A stretch of DNA of 64,000 bases, taken from contig VOPW01000001.1 of the NCBI GenBank assembly GCA_007994965.1, positions 2,666,001-2,730,000 of the forward strand. The letters are read 5' to 3'. This DNA comes from Piscinibacter aquaticus (GTDB lineage: Bacteria > Pseudomonadota > Gammaproteobacteria > Burkholderiales > Burkholderiaceae_C). Below, piece by piece: positions 39,966 through 52,356 of this stretch (positions are counted from its first letter, which is position 1; each line of letters starts with the position of its first letter). A program made the position numbers and the translations under genes. The notes beneath the pieces are model-generated. The model was given only the letters and a program-made list of their open reading frames with translations. It was not told where the DNA came from and searched no databases.

Positions 39966-40777
39966 ATGAGCCACCGCAGCCCGCGCTTCCCGATTCGCCC
40001 TGCCCTCGCCTCCGGCGCGCTGGCGCTGCTGGCCGGCTGCTCGATCGGCCCCAGCGCCGGCAGCGTCACGCAGGCGCAGGTGATCTCGCTGCCGGCGCTG
40101 CGCAGCAGCCTCGGCGGCGGATACCGTGATCTTCATGCCGCGGTGCGCGCCGGCGTGCAGCGCGATGACGTCGCCGCCGGCCGGCTGGTGCGCGGCGATT
40201 GCGTGGAGCCCGCTCCCGAGGCCTACGGCGGGCGTGTCTCGTTCACGGTGACCACGCTGTTGCCGCCGGGCACCCCGTGGCCGCTGACGTCGCTCGTCGA
40301 CGTGGTCACGCCCGCAGGCGTCACGCCCGATGCCGTCGGCGCGCGGCCCACGCGCCAGCACGGCCGGTTCGTGGCCCTCGCCTCGGAGCCCGCCGGGAGC
40401 GATGCGCCACGCTGCCATCCGCCCGGCGCGGCGCCGGGGCGATGCGCGTGGCGATCGCGGTGCGCTACCAGACCTGGCAGTTCGACTTCGCGCAGGCGGA
40501 GGTGCAACGCCACGACCAGTTCAGCGACGCCGATTTCGCGGCGCGCTCGGTGGTGGAGCTCGGTTGCCGCGTCGAGGCCATGGGCGACAGGAACTTCATG
40601 CAGCAGCGCTGGTTCGCACGGCTGCCGCCGGGCATGGCACTCGCCGCGGGCGACACCGTGCGGCTGCGCGCCGGCGCGGCCGAAGACTCGAAGGACGTGG
40701 CACCGCTGGCCGAGATCCTCGGCCCCGCGCCGCGGCCGGCCGCGCTCGGCGCGGCGACGCGCGTGCCCTGCGGCTGA
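39966..40777 (+). CDS. Hypothetical lipoprotein, one frameshift
   Basis: About 270 residues. Signal peptide with lipobox ALLAGCSIG (Cys near residue 25). The mature part contains FTVTTLLPPGTPWPLTSLVD in the first half and YQTWQFDFAQAEVQRHDQF in the second. I do not recognise the domain. The frame changes near 40440 in a GGGG run. It is divergent from the SoxYZ-like gene by about 137 bases and convergent with the GGDEF/EAL gene, 28 bases away. Confidence 0.6.
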
Positions 40778-40805
40778 TCGGCCGGCGCGCGCCGGCCGGC
40801 ACCGT

Positions 40806-43800
40806 TCAGCCGCGCGGCGCGACCTGCGGGCCGGCGACGGCCGCGCCCGTGCCCAGCAGGTGCGCGAGCGACTCGGGCCGGTGCAGCAGGTAGCCCTGGG
40901 CGTAGTCGATGCCGATATCGCGCACGCGCTGCAGCACTTCGGGACGGTCGACGAACTCGGCCACCGTCTTCACGCCGACCACCCGCGCCACGTCGACGAA
41001 GCAGCGCACGGCAGCATCGTCCAGCGGATCGTCGACCACGTCGCGAACGAACTGGCCGTCGATCTTCAGCAGGTCCACGCTCAGGGTCTTGAGATAACCG
41101 AACGACGAGGCGCCGGAGCCGAAGTCGTCGAGTGCGATGCGCACGCCGAGCGCACGCGCCTGCTCGATGAAGACGATCGCGTCGGCCATGTTCGTGACCG
41201 CCGCGGTCTCGGTGATCTCCAGGCAGAGCCGGCGGCACAGCTCGGCGCCGGCGTCGCAGAGGATGGCCAGCGCGTCGCGGTGAAAGGCGCGGTCGCCGAT
41301 CGACTGACCCGACAGGTTGATGCACAGCGTGTCGATCGCGCCGAGCGAGGGCGCGGCGCGAAGGCTGTCGATCGCCTGGCGCAGCACCCAGCGATCGATG
41401 CGCGACGCGAGGTGGAAGCGCTCCGCCGCCGGCAGGAAGGCGCCGGGCAGGACCACGCTGCCGTCGCCCTCGACGAGGCGCAGCAGCACCTCGGCATGCA
41501 CCCCGCTCGCCGGCGTGCCCAGCGCCTCGATGCGTTGCGCGTGCAGCGTGAAGCGGTTCTCGTCCAGCGCCTGCTCGAGCCGTGTCGCCCACTGCATCTC
41601 GCCATGGCGGGCGCGCATCGCCCGGTCGGTATCGAACCACGCATGCACACGGTTGCGGCCCGCTTCCTTCGCGGCGTAGCAGGAGGTATCGGCCGCCTGC
41701 ATCACCGCCGCCGCATTGCCCCAGCGCTGGTCCACCGGCACCAGGCCGATGCTGGCGCCGATGCGGAAGCGCCGCCCGTCGTGGATGAAGCGGAAGTCGT
41801 CCATGCGCTCGCAGATCTGCTGGGCCACGCGCTTGGCCTGCTCGGCGGTGCAGTGCTCCAGGATCACCGCGAATTCGTCGCCGCCCAACCGCGCCAGCGT
41901 GTCGCGCGAGCGCACCGTGTCACCCAGCAGCTTGCTCACCTGCTGCAGCAGAAGGTCACCCACCGTGTGGCCGCAGGCGTCGTTGACCAGCTTGAACTGG
42001 TCCAGGTCGATATACAGCAGCGCGTGTTCACTGCGCTCCTCGTGGGCCTTCGCCAGCGCTCGCCGCAGGCGTGCCTCGAACTCCGCGCGGTTGACCAGGC
42101 CGGTCAGCGCGTCGTGCGAGGCACGATAGCTCATCTCGCCGCTCAGGCGCCGCTGCTCGGTGACGTCGTGGAAGACCAGCACCGCGCCCAGCACCTCGCC
42201 CCGTTCGTTGCGGATGGGCGCGGCCGAGTCTTCGATGCCGTACTCGTGACCGTCGCGCGAGATCAGCAGCGTGTGGCTGGCCAGTCCAGTCACCTCGCCG
42301 CGCTGCAGGCAGGCGGCCACCGGGTTTTCGGCCGGTGCGCGGGTGTCCTCGTGGACGATGTTGAACACGAGGCTGACCGGCCGCCCCTTGGCTTCGGCAT
42401 TCAGCCAGCCTGTCATGCGCTCGGCCACCGGGTTCAACCGGTGACGACGCCCCAGGCGTCGGTGGTGATCACCGCGTCCCCGATCGACTGCAGCGTCACG
42501 CGCAGCAGCTCGTGCTGTTCGGCGAGTTCGGCATGCAGTGCCCGCCGTTCGGTGATGTCCTGGAAAGCCCCGGACATGCGCACCGGCCGGCCGTCTTCGA
42601 ACTCCGCGCTGCCGACCGTGCGGACCCAGATGCGCCGGCCGTCGGCGCGGACGACGGGCAACTCGAGATCCCAGCCCTGGCCGCGGACCATCGACTGCTC
42701 CACCGCCGACTGGATCAACGGCCGGGCCTCGGGCGCATAGAACTGGATCGCCTCGTCCAGCGAGGGCAGGTAATCGTCGGGAACGCCATGGATCCGGCGG
42801 GTCTGCGCCGACCACATCACCTCGCCGCTGCGCAGGTCCAGCGCCCAGCCACCGACGCCGGCCACTTCGCCGGTGCGGTTGAGCAGCTGCTCGCTCTTGC
42901 GCAACGCCTCTTCCTGGCGCTTGCGCTGCGAGATGTCGATCTGGATGCCGAACATCCACTCGGGGTGACCGTCGGCCGTGCGCGTCATCAGGCGGCCACG
43001 ATCCTCGACCCAGACCCAGCTGCCGTCGCGCCGGCGCAGCCGGACCTCCGCCACGTACTCGGGGCTGCGGTCCGCGAAGTGGTCACGCAGCAGCTGCCGC
43101 GTCGACTCGAGTTCATCGGGGTGGGCGATCTGCGCCCGGAATTCGTTGCGGACCTCGCCGAGCTCCTCGCGCGTCCAGCCCAGGATGGCGGCCCAACGTT
43201 CGTTGACCTTGACCTCGCCGGTGCGCACGTTCCACTCCCAGGTGCCGGCGCCCGTGCCCTCGATGATGGCCGCGAGCCGCTTGCGCTCGGCGTCGAGCGC
43301 CTGCTCCGCACGCAGCAGTTCGGTGACATCCTCGACCGTGCCCACGTAGCCGAGGATGGTTCCGTTCTCGATGCGGGCGCGCGCACGCGCCCGAACGCTG
43401 CGCAGCTGACCGTCGGGCCGCAGGATGCGGAAGCGCATGTCTCCGTCGACGCCCTGCTGGGCGGCGCGCTGCCACTGCTCGAAGACGGCACGGCGATCCT
43501 GTGGGTGCAGCGTCGTCGCCCAACCGTCACCGAGGCTCTGTTCGAGCGACAGGCCGTAGATGCTCTGCCAGGGCGCGTTGGTGTAGGTGCACTTGCCGTC
43601 GGCGTCGGTGGCGAACACGCCGAGCGGCGAGGCGTCACTCAGCGCGCGGAATCGGGATTCGCTTTCCGTCAGCGCGGCCGCGGCCCGCAGCGCGCTGTCG
43701 CGCAATTCGCGCTCGGCGCGCAGCGCCCGCCGTCCTTCCAGCGCCTGGACGGCTGCGGCCGCCAGTGCCCGAGCAGTTCGCGCTGCAGGGCGTCCAGCCG

Positions 43801-44214
43801 GCGCGGCTGCCGGTCGATCACGCACAGGGTGCCGGCGTGTGCACCATCGCTCAGGCGCAGCGGGGCGCCGGCGTAGAAGCGGATGGCCGGGTGGCCGGTG
43901 ACGAGCGCGTTGTCGGCAAAGCGTGGGTCTGCGGTGGCGTCAGGCACCTCGAAGATGTCGTCCTGGAGGATGGCGTGGGCGCAGAACGCAACTTCCCGCG
44001 GCGTCTCGGAAACGCCGGGCAGGCCGAGGTTCGCCTTGAACCACTGTCGGTCCGCATCGATGAGGCTGATCAGCGAGATCGGTACGCCGCACACCAACGC
44101 CGCGGCGTGCACGAGCGCGTCGAACTCGCGCTCCGGCTCGGAGTCGAGCACCTCGAGCTTCGCAAGGGAGCGCAGGCGCTCGGATTCATCGTGAGGAATG
44201 GGCGCAGATGCCAC
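40806..44214 (-). CDS. GAF-PAS-GGDEF-EAL cyclic di-GMP signalling protein
   Basis: About 1,136 residues, start GTG 44214 (VASAPIPHDESERLRSL). Order: GAF domain (~20-160, FAFCAH-type VAFCAHAILQDD), four PAS/PAC repeats (~200-710, e.g. FGIQIDISQRKRQEEALRKS), GGDEF (RLGGDEFAVIL) and EAL. The EAL motif is EVLLR instead of EALxR, but the other residues are there: NLSGQS, EITET, DDFGSG, KIDGQFV and TVAEFV, so phosphodiesterase activity is likely. No membrane helix is seen, so it senses in the cytoplasm. Frames change near 42440 and 43760, each by one lost base. It is close behind the XdhC gene, with no clear stop between. Confidence 0.85.
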
Positions 44215-44371
44215 AGGACCGTCCTTCGCGCAGCGGGCGTCGAAGCGTGGATTGTCCCGCGTCGAGGCCCAGCGCCCTCCGCGCGGCGCGCGATGCATCA
44301 CGCAAACTGGCGCGGAATTACCCGGGAACTTCCAGCGGCCGCACAGCGGCGTGACATATTCACGCCGGCGC

Positions 44372-45371
44372 TCAGCTCCTGCCGCAGACCCCCGAGTCTC
44401 CGGCAGCGCCGAGCCTTCCTTCTTCTGCACCAGCGCCACGCCGTTCTTCACCGCGACGATCTCGGCGACGATGGAGACGGCGATCTCGGCCGGTGTCTTG
44501 CTGCCGAGGTCGAGGCCGATCGGCCCATGCAGGCGGTCGATCTCGGCCGGTGACAGGTCGAACAGCGCGAGGCGCTCCTTGCGCTTGGCCGTGTTGCCGC
44601 GCGAGCCCAGCGCGCCGACGTAGAAGGCCGGCGACTTCAGCGCCTCGAGCAGCACCATGTCGTCGAGCTTGGGATCGTGCGTCACCGCGATCACCGCGCT
44701 GTGCGGATCGAGCTGCAGCTCGGTGACCAGTCGTCGGGCATCGCCTTGCTGAAGGTGGTGCCGGGGATGTCCCAGGTGAGGTGGTACTCCTCGCGCGGAT
44801 CGCAGCAGATCACCTCGAAGTCCAGCGCCAGCGCCATCTGCGCGACCACGCGCGAGAGTTGTCCGGCGCCGATGATCAGCAGCCGCCAGCGCGGGCCGAA
44901 CAGCGCACGGATCGTGCGGCCGTCGAACTCGAACAGCTCGCCGCGCGCGGACGGCTCGATGCTCACCGCGCCGGTGTCGAGATCGAGCCGGCGCGCCACC
45001 AGTTCGTGGCGGGCCGTGCGCGACAGGATCTCGTCGACCCAGCCGGTGTCGAGCAGCGGCTCCTGCACCAGGCGCAGGTTGCCGCCGCAGGGCAGGCCGA
45101 AGCGCGCTGCCTCTTCCTTGGTGACGCCGTACGCGATCAGCGAAGGCTTGCCGACGCGCTCGCCCTGGCGCACGCGGTCGATCAGGTCGTCTTCCACGCA
45201 GCCGCCGGAGACCGAGCCGACCACCAGGCCGTCGTCGCGCATCGCCAGCAGCGCGCCGGGCGGGCGTGGTGCCGAACCCCAGGTCTCGATCACCGTCACC
45301 AGCCACACCGCGCGGCCCTGCGCGCGCCAGTCGCGCGCCTGCTGAAGTACCTGGAGATCGAGGCTGTCCAT
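44372..45371 (-). CDS. XdhC/CoxF family molybdenum enzyme maturation protein
   Basis: About 333 residues. The N-terminal XdhC/CoxI domain reads WLVTVIETWGSAPRPPGALL and VGSVSGGCVEDDL, with FGLPCGGNLRL in the middle; the C-terminal Rossmann-like half reads LLIIGAGQLSRVVAQMA and ALGSRGNTAKRKERL. XdhC proteins hold and sulfurate Moco before insertion into xanthine oxidase-type enzymes, here probably the Cox enzyme encoded upstream. A frameshift near 44727 (inferred CCTGG) splits it. No stop lies in its final frame before the next gene; the end at 44372 assumes another indel. Confidence 0.78.
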
Positions 45372-45385
45372 CGTCGGGCTCCGGC

Positions 45386-45946
45386 TTATCGCGTGAGGAA
45401 GTAGATCGCCGCGAGGACCACCACCGCAGCGACGATCCAGACCACCGTCCTGTTGCCGCCCGCGGCTGGTGCAGCTGCGGCTTGGGCCACCTCGCCCTCG
45501 GCCACTGGCGGCGCCACCTTGGCCTCGAAGGCGGCGAAGAAGTCCTCGGCGATCTTGCCGGCGGCCGCATCGATCAGCCGCGAGCCGACCTGCGCCATCT
45601 TGCCGCCCACCTGGGCGCGCGCGACGTAGCTCAGCTTCGTGCCGCCGGCCTCGCTGGCGAGCTGCACGTCGGCCGAGCCCTTGCCGAAGCCGGCCACGCC
45701 GCCCTGGCCGTCGAAGTTGATCGTGTAGCTGTTCGGCGGCTTCACGTCGGTCATCTTCAGGTTGCCCTTGAACTTGGCGGCCACCGGGCCGACACGCACC
45801 GCCACCAGCGCCTGGAAGGCATCGTCGCCGGTGCGCTCCAGCGATTCGCAGCCGGCGATGCAGGCCTTGAGGATCTCCGGATCGTTGAGGCCGGCCCAGA
45901 CGGTGTCGATCGGGGCGGGAAGAAGTCGTTCGCCTTTGAGTTCCAT
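45386..45946 (-). CDS. coxG: CoxG family SRPBCC protein with C-terminal membrane anchor
   Basis: The 186-residue protein starts MELKGERLLPAPIDTVWAGL, the family signature, with KACIAGCESLERTGDDAFQA after it. It is a START/SRPBCC domain ending in a single membrane helix (TVVWIVAAVVVLAAIYFLTR). In Oligotropha, CoxG helps bind the CO dehydrogenase to the membrane. Intact frame. It lies 27 bases after coxE and 14 bases before the XdhC gene. Confidence 0.88.
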   Translation of the reverse strand: MELKGERLLPAPIDTVWAGLNDPEILKACIAGCESLERTGDDAFQALVAVRVGPVAAKFKGNLKMTDVKPPNSYTINFDGQGGVAGFGKGSADVQLASEAGGTKLSYVARAQVGGKMAQVGSRLIDAAAGKIAEDFFAAFEAKVAPPVAEGEVAQAAAAPAAGGNRTVVWIVAAVVVLAAIYFLTR

Positions 45947-45973
45947 GGATTCAGTGAAGCAGATGAGAAGGGT

Positions 45974-47128
45974 TCAGCGCCGGTCGCTGCAGGGCCCGGG
46001 CCAGTCGGCCGGGCTCGCGAGGTTGTGCACCGGCAGGAATCGATCGACATGCGCCAGCAAGGCGCGGATGCCCTCGGCGCGCGGCTGGAAGCCTTCGAAG
46101 CGCAACAGCGGGTTGAGCCACACGACCTCGTGGGCCATGCGCTGCAATTGTGCGGCGGATCGAGAAAGTGCGCCGGCCTCGTCGCGCTCCAGCCCGTCGG
46201 TCACCAGCAGCACCGCGGCATTGCCGCCCAGCACACGGCGCGCCCAGCGGTGGTTGAACTCGGCCAGGCTGGTGGCGATGCGCGTACCGCCCTTCCAGTC
46301 GTGCACCAGTTCATCGGCCATCTTCAGCGCGACGTCGGGGTCGCGGTGGCGCAGGCAGCGGCTGATGTTGGTCAGCCGCGTGCCGAACACGAAGGTGTGC
46401 ACCTTCAGGTGCCGCCGCGTGAGGCCGTGCACGTAGTGCAGGAAGACGCGCGAGTAGCGCTCCATCGAGCCGGAGATGTCGAGCAGCACCACCAGCGGCG
46501 GCCGCTCGGTGCGCGGCTCGGTGAAGGCCGGCGTCAGCGTGTGCGGCTGCCGCGCCATGCCGTGCAGCGTGCGGCGCAGGTCGAGCGTGCCGCGCAGGCT
46601 GGCCTCGTGGCGGCGCCGCTTGAGCGGCCGCACCGGCAGCGGCGAGCGCTCGGCGAGCTTCTTCGCCAGTTCGTACTCGGCGGTGCTCATGCTCTCGAAA
46701 TCGGCACGGGCCAGCCGCTCGCGCTCGGAGAAGCTGAACTCGGTCTCGAACTGGATCTCGTCGGTCTTCGCCTCGTTCTCGGGCCGCGGCTCGCGTTTCG
46801 GCGCCGGCGGCGCCAGCGCTTCCGCCAGCCGGTTGGCGCGGGGCGGCTGCTGCTTCTCGCCGCGGCCCTGCACCTTGGGCAGCAGCAGGCACATCATCTG
46901 CTCGAGCAGCTTGGGGTCGCGGAAGAAGGCATCGAAGGCCGCGTCGAAGATCACCTGCTGCTCGTGCCGCTCCAGCATCACCGCGGCGAGCGCGGCGCGC
47001 ACGTCTTCGCGGCGATCGAGGCCCACGGCTTCCACGGCAGCGATCGCGGCGAGCACGCGGTCCGGCCCGACGGCCATGCCGGTGTCGCGCAGGATGCGCG
47101 TGAAGTGCACGAGGTTCTCGGCCAGCAT
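45974..47128 (-). CDS. coxE: CoxE family VWA-domain protein
   Basis: The 384-residue protein has an N-terminal helical part, a linker rich in Pro/Arg/Glu, and a C-terminal von Willebrand A domain with the MIDAS motif DISGSMERYS and a second Thr/Asp site (VTDGLERDEAG). CoxE works with the AAA+ ATPase CoxD to finish assembly of the [CuSMoO2] or similar centre in Mo hydroxylases. Intact frame. It is separated from coxD by a 337-base region with large inverted repeats. Confidence 0.88.
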   Translation of the reverse strand: MLAENLVHFTRILRDTGMAVGPDRVLAAIAAVEAVGLDRREDVRAALAAVMLERHEQQVIFDAAFDAFFRDPKLLEQMMCLLLPKVQGRGEKQQPPRANRLAEALAPPAPKREPRPENEAKTDEIQFETEFSFSERERLARADFESMSTAEYELAKKLAERSPLPVRPLKRRRHEASLRGTLDLRRTLHGMARQPHTLTPAFTEPRTERPPLVVLLDISGSMERYSRVFLHYVHGLTRRHLKVHTFVFGTRLTNISRCLRHRDPDVALKMADELVHDWKGGTRIATSLAEFNHRWARRVLGGNAAVLLVTDGLERDEAGALSRSAAQLQRMAHEVVWLNPLLRFEGFQPRAEGIRALLAHVDRFLPVHNLASPADWPGPCSDRR

Positions 47129-47201
47129 GTCTTTGGTTCAGCGTCGGGGCTGGTGGGAAATCGATGCGACATGCGGATGGCGGGGGCGATGTGGCCTGCA
47201 C

Positions 47202-47439
47202 GGGCTGAACCCGGGCCCCGCCCTGGACGGGCGTGACCGTGGGTTCCTGATGCCCGCGCAAGCCACACCGCCCCCGCCACCCCCACCCCCACCCCCAGGA
47301 AGATCGGCGCGTGGCCCGCGACCGGTTCGGGCCGTCTGGGCTGGGGGCTGCCCCGGCGGGCATGAAGAAGCCGGAGTCCGGCCCGTCCAGGGCCGGGCAA
47401 GGGTTCAGCCCGCCGGGGCAGCCCCCAGCCCAGACGGCC
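47202..47439. repeat. Interlocked inverted repeats inside the cox operon
   Basis: Two pairs of arms lie between coxD and coxE. A perfect 32-base pair is 47330-47361 with 47408-47439. A 31-base pair with 28 matches is 47202-47232 with 47381-47411. The pairs cross and overlap, so both cannot fully form together in one simple RNA fold. The 337-base gap (47129-47465) holds no gene I can support. Confidence 0.75.
47271..47296 (-). other. G-quadruplex motif in the cox transcript
   Basis: On the minus strand four G5 runs (47296-47292, 47290-47286, 47284-47280, 47275-47271) are separated by 1, 1 and 4 bases. This fits the classic four-run quadruplex pattern and would be present in the mRNA. Confidence 0.55.
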
Positions 47440-47465
47440 AGCCAAAGAACAAGCCCATGCGACGA

Positions 47466-48395
47466 TCAATCCAGCAACGCACGAGCCCGCAGCTCGTCGA
47501 GGATCTTCTGCGTGTCGCCACCGCCCATGCGGGCGATGTCGTCCTGGTACTTCAGCAGCACACCCAGCGTGTCGTGCACCGTGGCCGGATCGAGCCGCAT
47601 CGCGTTGAGCGCCACCAGCGCATTGGTCCAGTCGATCGTCTCGGCCACGCCGGGCGCCTTGAACAGATCGAGCCCGCGCATGCGCTGCACGAACTCCACC
47701 ACCTGACGGTATAGGCGCTCGGAAGCACCCGGCGCCTTGCGGCGCACGATGTCGAGCTCGCGTTCGACATCCGGAAACTCCACCCAGTGATAGAGGCAGC
47801 GACGCTTCAGCGCATCGTGGATCTCGCGCGTGCGGTTGCTGGTGATGATGGTGATCGGCGGCGCGCTGGCCTTGATCGGGCCGAGCTCGGGAATGGTGAT
47901 CTGGTTCTCCGCCAGCACCTCGAGCAGGAAGGCGTCGAAGGGCTCGTCGGCGCGGTCGAGCTCGTCGATCAGCAGCACCGGCGAGCGCGGCTGCGTCAGG
48001 GCCTGCAGCAGCGGCCGCTCGATCAGCATCGCGCGGCTGTACAGGCTGTGCGCGAGGCGGTCGCGGTCGGCCGCATCGTGGATCGCATGCGCCGCCTCGG
48101 CGAGGCGGATCTCCACCATCTGCCGTGCCACGTTCCATTCGTAGGCGGTCTGCGCCACGTCCAGGCCTTCGTAGCACTGCACGCGCAGCAGCGCGGTCTG
48201 CAACGCGGCCGCCAGCGTTTTGGCGAGCTCGGTCTTGCCGACGCCGGGTTCGCCCTCGAGGAACAGCGGCCGGCGCAGCTTCAGCGCGAGGAACAGCGCG
48301 GTGGCCAGTCGCCGGTCGCAGACGTAGTTCTCGGCGGCCAGCGCGTCGATCACCGCGTCGACCGACGCGGGAAGGGTCAGCTCAGGGATGTCCAA
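47466..48395 (-). CDS. coxD: CoxD, MoxR-type AAA+ ATPase
   Basis: The 309-residue AAA+ protein has Walker A GEPGVGKTEL (near residue 44), Walker B VLLIDELDRAD, sensor 1 TSNRTREIH and the MoxR-specific C-terminal lid. It acts as a chaperone with CoxE, unfolding or rearranging the Cox apoprotein during cofactor assembly. Intact frame. It begins five bases after coxM. Confidence 0.9.
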   Translation of the reverse strand: MDIPELTLPASVDAVIDALAAENYVCDRRLATALFLALKLRRPLFLEGEPGVGKTELAKTLAAALQTALLRVQCYEGLDVAQTAYEWNVARQMVEIRLAEAAHAIHDAADRDRLAHSLYSRAMLIERPLLQALTQPRSPVLLIDELDRADEPFDAFLLEVLAENQITIPELGPIKASAPPITIITSNRTREIHDALKRRCLYHWVEFPDVERELDIVRRKAPGASERLYRQVVEFVQRMRGLDLFKAPGVAETIDWTNALVALNAMRLDPATVHDTLGVLLKYQDDIARMGGGDTQKILDELRARALLD

Positions 48396-48400
48396 GGCGC

Positions 48401-49197
48401 TCAGCGCGCCAGCGCCGCGGCCACCGCGCGCGAGGCCATCACGCTGATCATCGCGGCGCGGTAGGCGGCCGAGCCGTGCAGGTCGCTGTTCAGTCCGTCG
48501 GCGCTGACCTTCACGGCCTTCGCGGCGTCCGGCGTGAAGCTCTTGGCGAGCGCCTCTTCGATCGGCATGCAGCGGAACACGCTGCCGGCCGCGCCGGTGA
48601 CGGCCACGCGCACGCCGCCCGCCGTCTGCGCGACGAACACACCCACGAGCGCGAAGCGCGAGGCCGGCTGCTTGTACTTGATGTAGGCGGCGCGCTGCGG
48701 CGTCGGGAAGCTGACCGAGACGATCAGCTCGCCCGGCTTCAGCGCCGTCTCTCGTACAGGCCGGTGAAGAAGTCGTCGGCGGCGATGCTGCGCTGGTTTG
48801 TCTTGATCGTCGCGCCCAGGCCGAGCACGCCGGCCGGGTAGCAGGCCGCCGGATCGGCGTTGGCGATCGAGCCGCCGATCGTGCCCATGTTGCGCACCAT
48901 CGGGTCGCCGATGCCGCCGGCCAGTTCGGCCAGCGCCGGGATGGCCTTGCGCACGTCGGCCGAGGCCGCCACGGCGGCGTGCGTGGTCATCGCGCCGACC
49001 ACGACGTTGCTGCCTTCCATGCAGATGCCCTTGAGCTCGGCCACGCCGCCGAGATCGACGAGCCGTTCGCTGGCCGACAGGCGCAGCTTCATCGCCTGCA
49101 CCGGGCTCTGGCCGCCGGCCGGGTAACGCGCGTCGCCCTGCAGGGCCGCGGCTGCGGCGGCTGCGCTGGTGGGGCGCTGGTAGTCGAAGGTGTACAT
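48401..49197 (-). CDS. coxM: CoxM, FAD-binding medium subunit, one frameshift
   Basis: About 265 residues starting [22 protein letters not shown]-binding motifs of this family are seen: AGGQS (near residue 28) and [12 protein letters not shown] (near 108). It carries electrons from the [2Fe-2S] subunit to the electron acceptor. Two extra bases (AG) near 48752 shift the frame between FTGLYE and [15 protein letters not shown]. It lies between coxL and coxD. ATG 49197 was chosen as the family start. Confidence 0.86.
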
Positions 49198-49208
49198 GAG
49201 TCGTCTCC

Positions 49209-52050
<2,842 letters not shown>

Positions 52051-52247
52051 GGTTGTCTCCTGGAATGAACGGCCACCGCGCCGATGGCGGTGTTGCGGGT
52101 CATTCTTCGAGCGAGCCGGGTGGTGCAAAGCGCAGGCGTTCCCTTATGACCGGGCGTGCATACCGGGGCAGCCCGGAGGAGGAGTGTTCGCTTCTGAAGC
52201 ACCCCGGCGGCGCGGAACGAATTGGCAGACGAGAGGTGTCATTTCGC

Positions 52248-52274
52248 TCAAGACTCGCAGATTGATGCCGATAT
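52248..52274 (+). promoter_or_regulatory. Sigma-28 (FliA) promoter of the chemoreceptor gene
   Basis: TCAA (52248-52251), 15 bases, then GCCGATAT (52267-52274) matches the flagellar consensus TAAA-N15-GCCGATAA with two mismatches. It lies 83 bases before the chemoreceptor start. The rest of the 306-base gap to coxS shows no gene. Confidence 0.6.
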
Positions 52275-52299
52275 GGAGCTATGCATCACTCGTGATTGT

Positions 52300-52315
52300 G
52301 TGAGTCACAACTCAC
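52300..52315. promoter_or_regulatory. Inverted repeat GTGAGT-CACA-ACTCAC in the chemoreceptor leader
   Basis: A 6-base inverted repeat with a 4-base loop lies between the sigma-28 promoter and the chemoreceptor start. It could be an operator or an mRNA hairpin. Confidence 0.25.
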
Positions 52316-52356
52316 TTCGATTCACGGGCCTCCGGCGTCCACAAGAAGGAAGACTC

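Noticed and set aside
39837-42740. A 967-codon plus-strand open frame running through the lipoprotein into the GGDEF/EAL gene
   Set aside because: Only its start is coding (the lipoprotein up to a frameshift near 40440); the rest is antisense to a well-conserved GGDEF/EAL protein.
47268-47300. A CRISPR or tandem-repeat array in the C-rich stretch
   Set aside because: It is a short run of CCCCCA units without spacers; a quadruplex-forming simple repeat is the better description.
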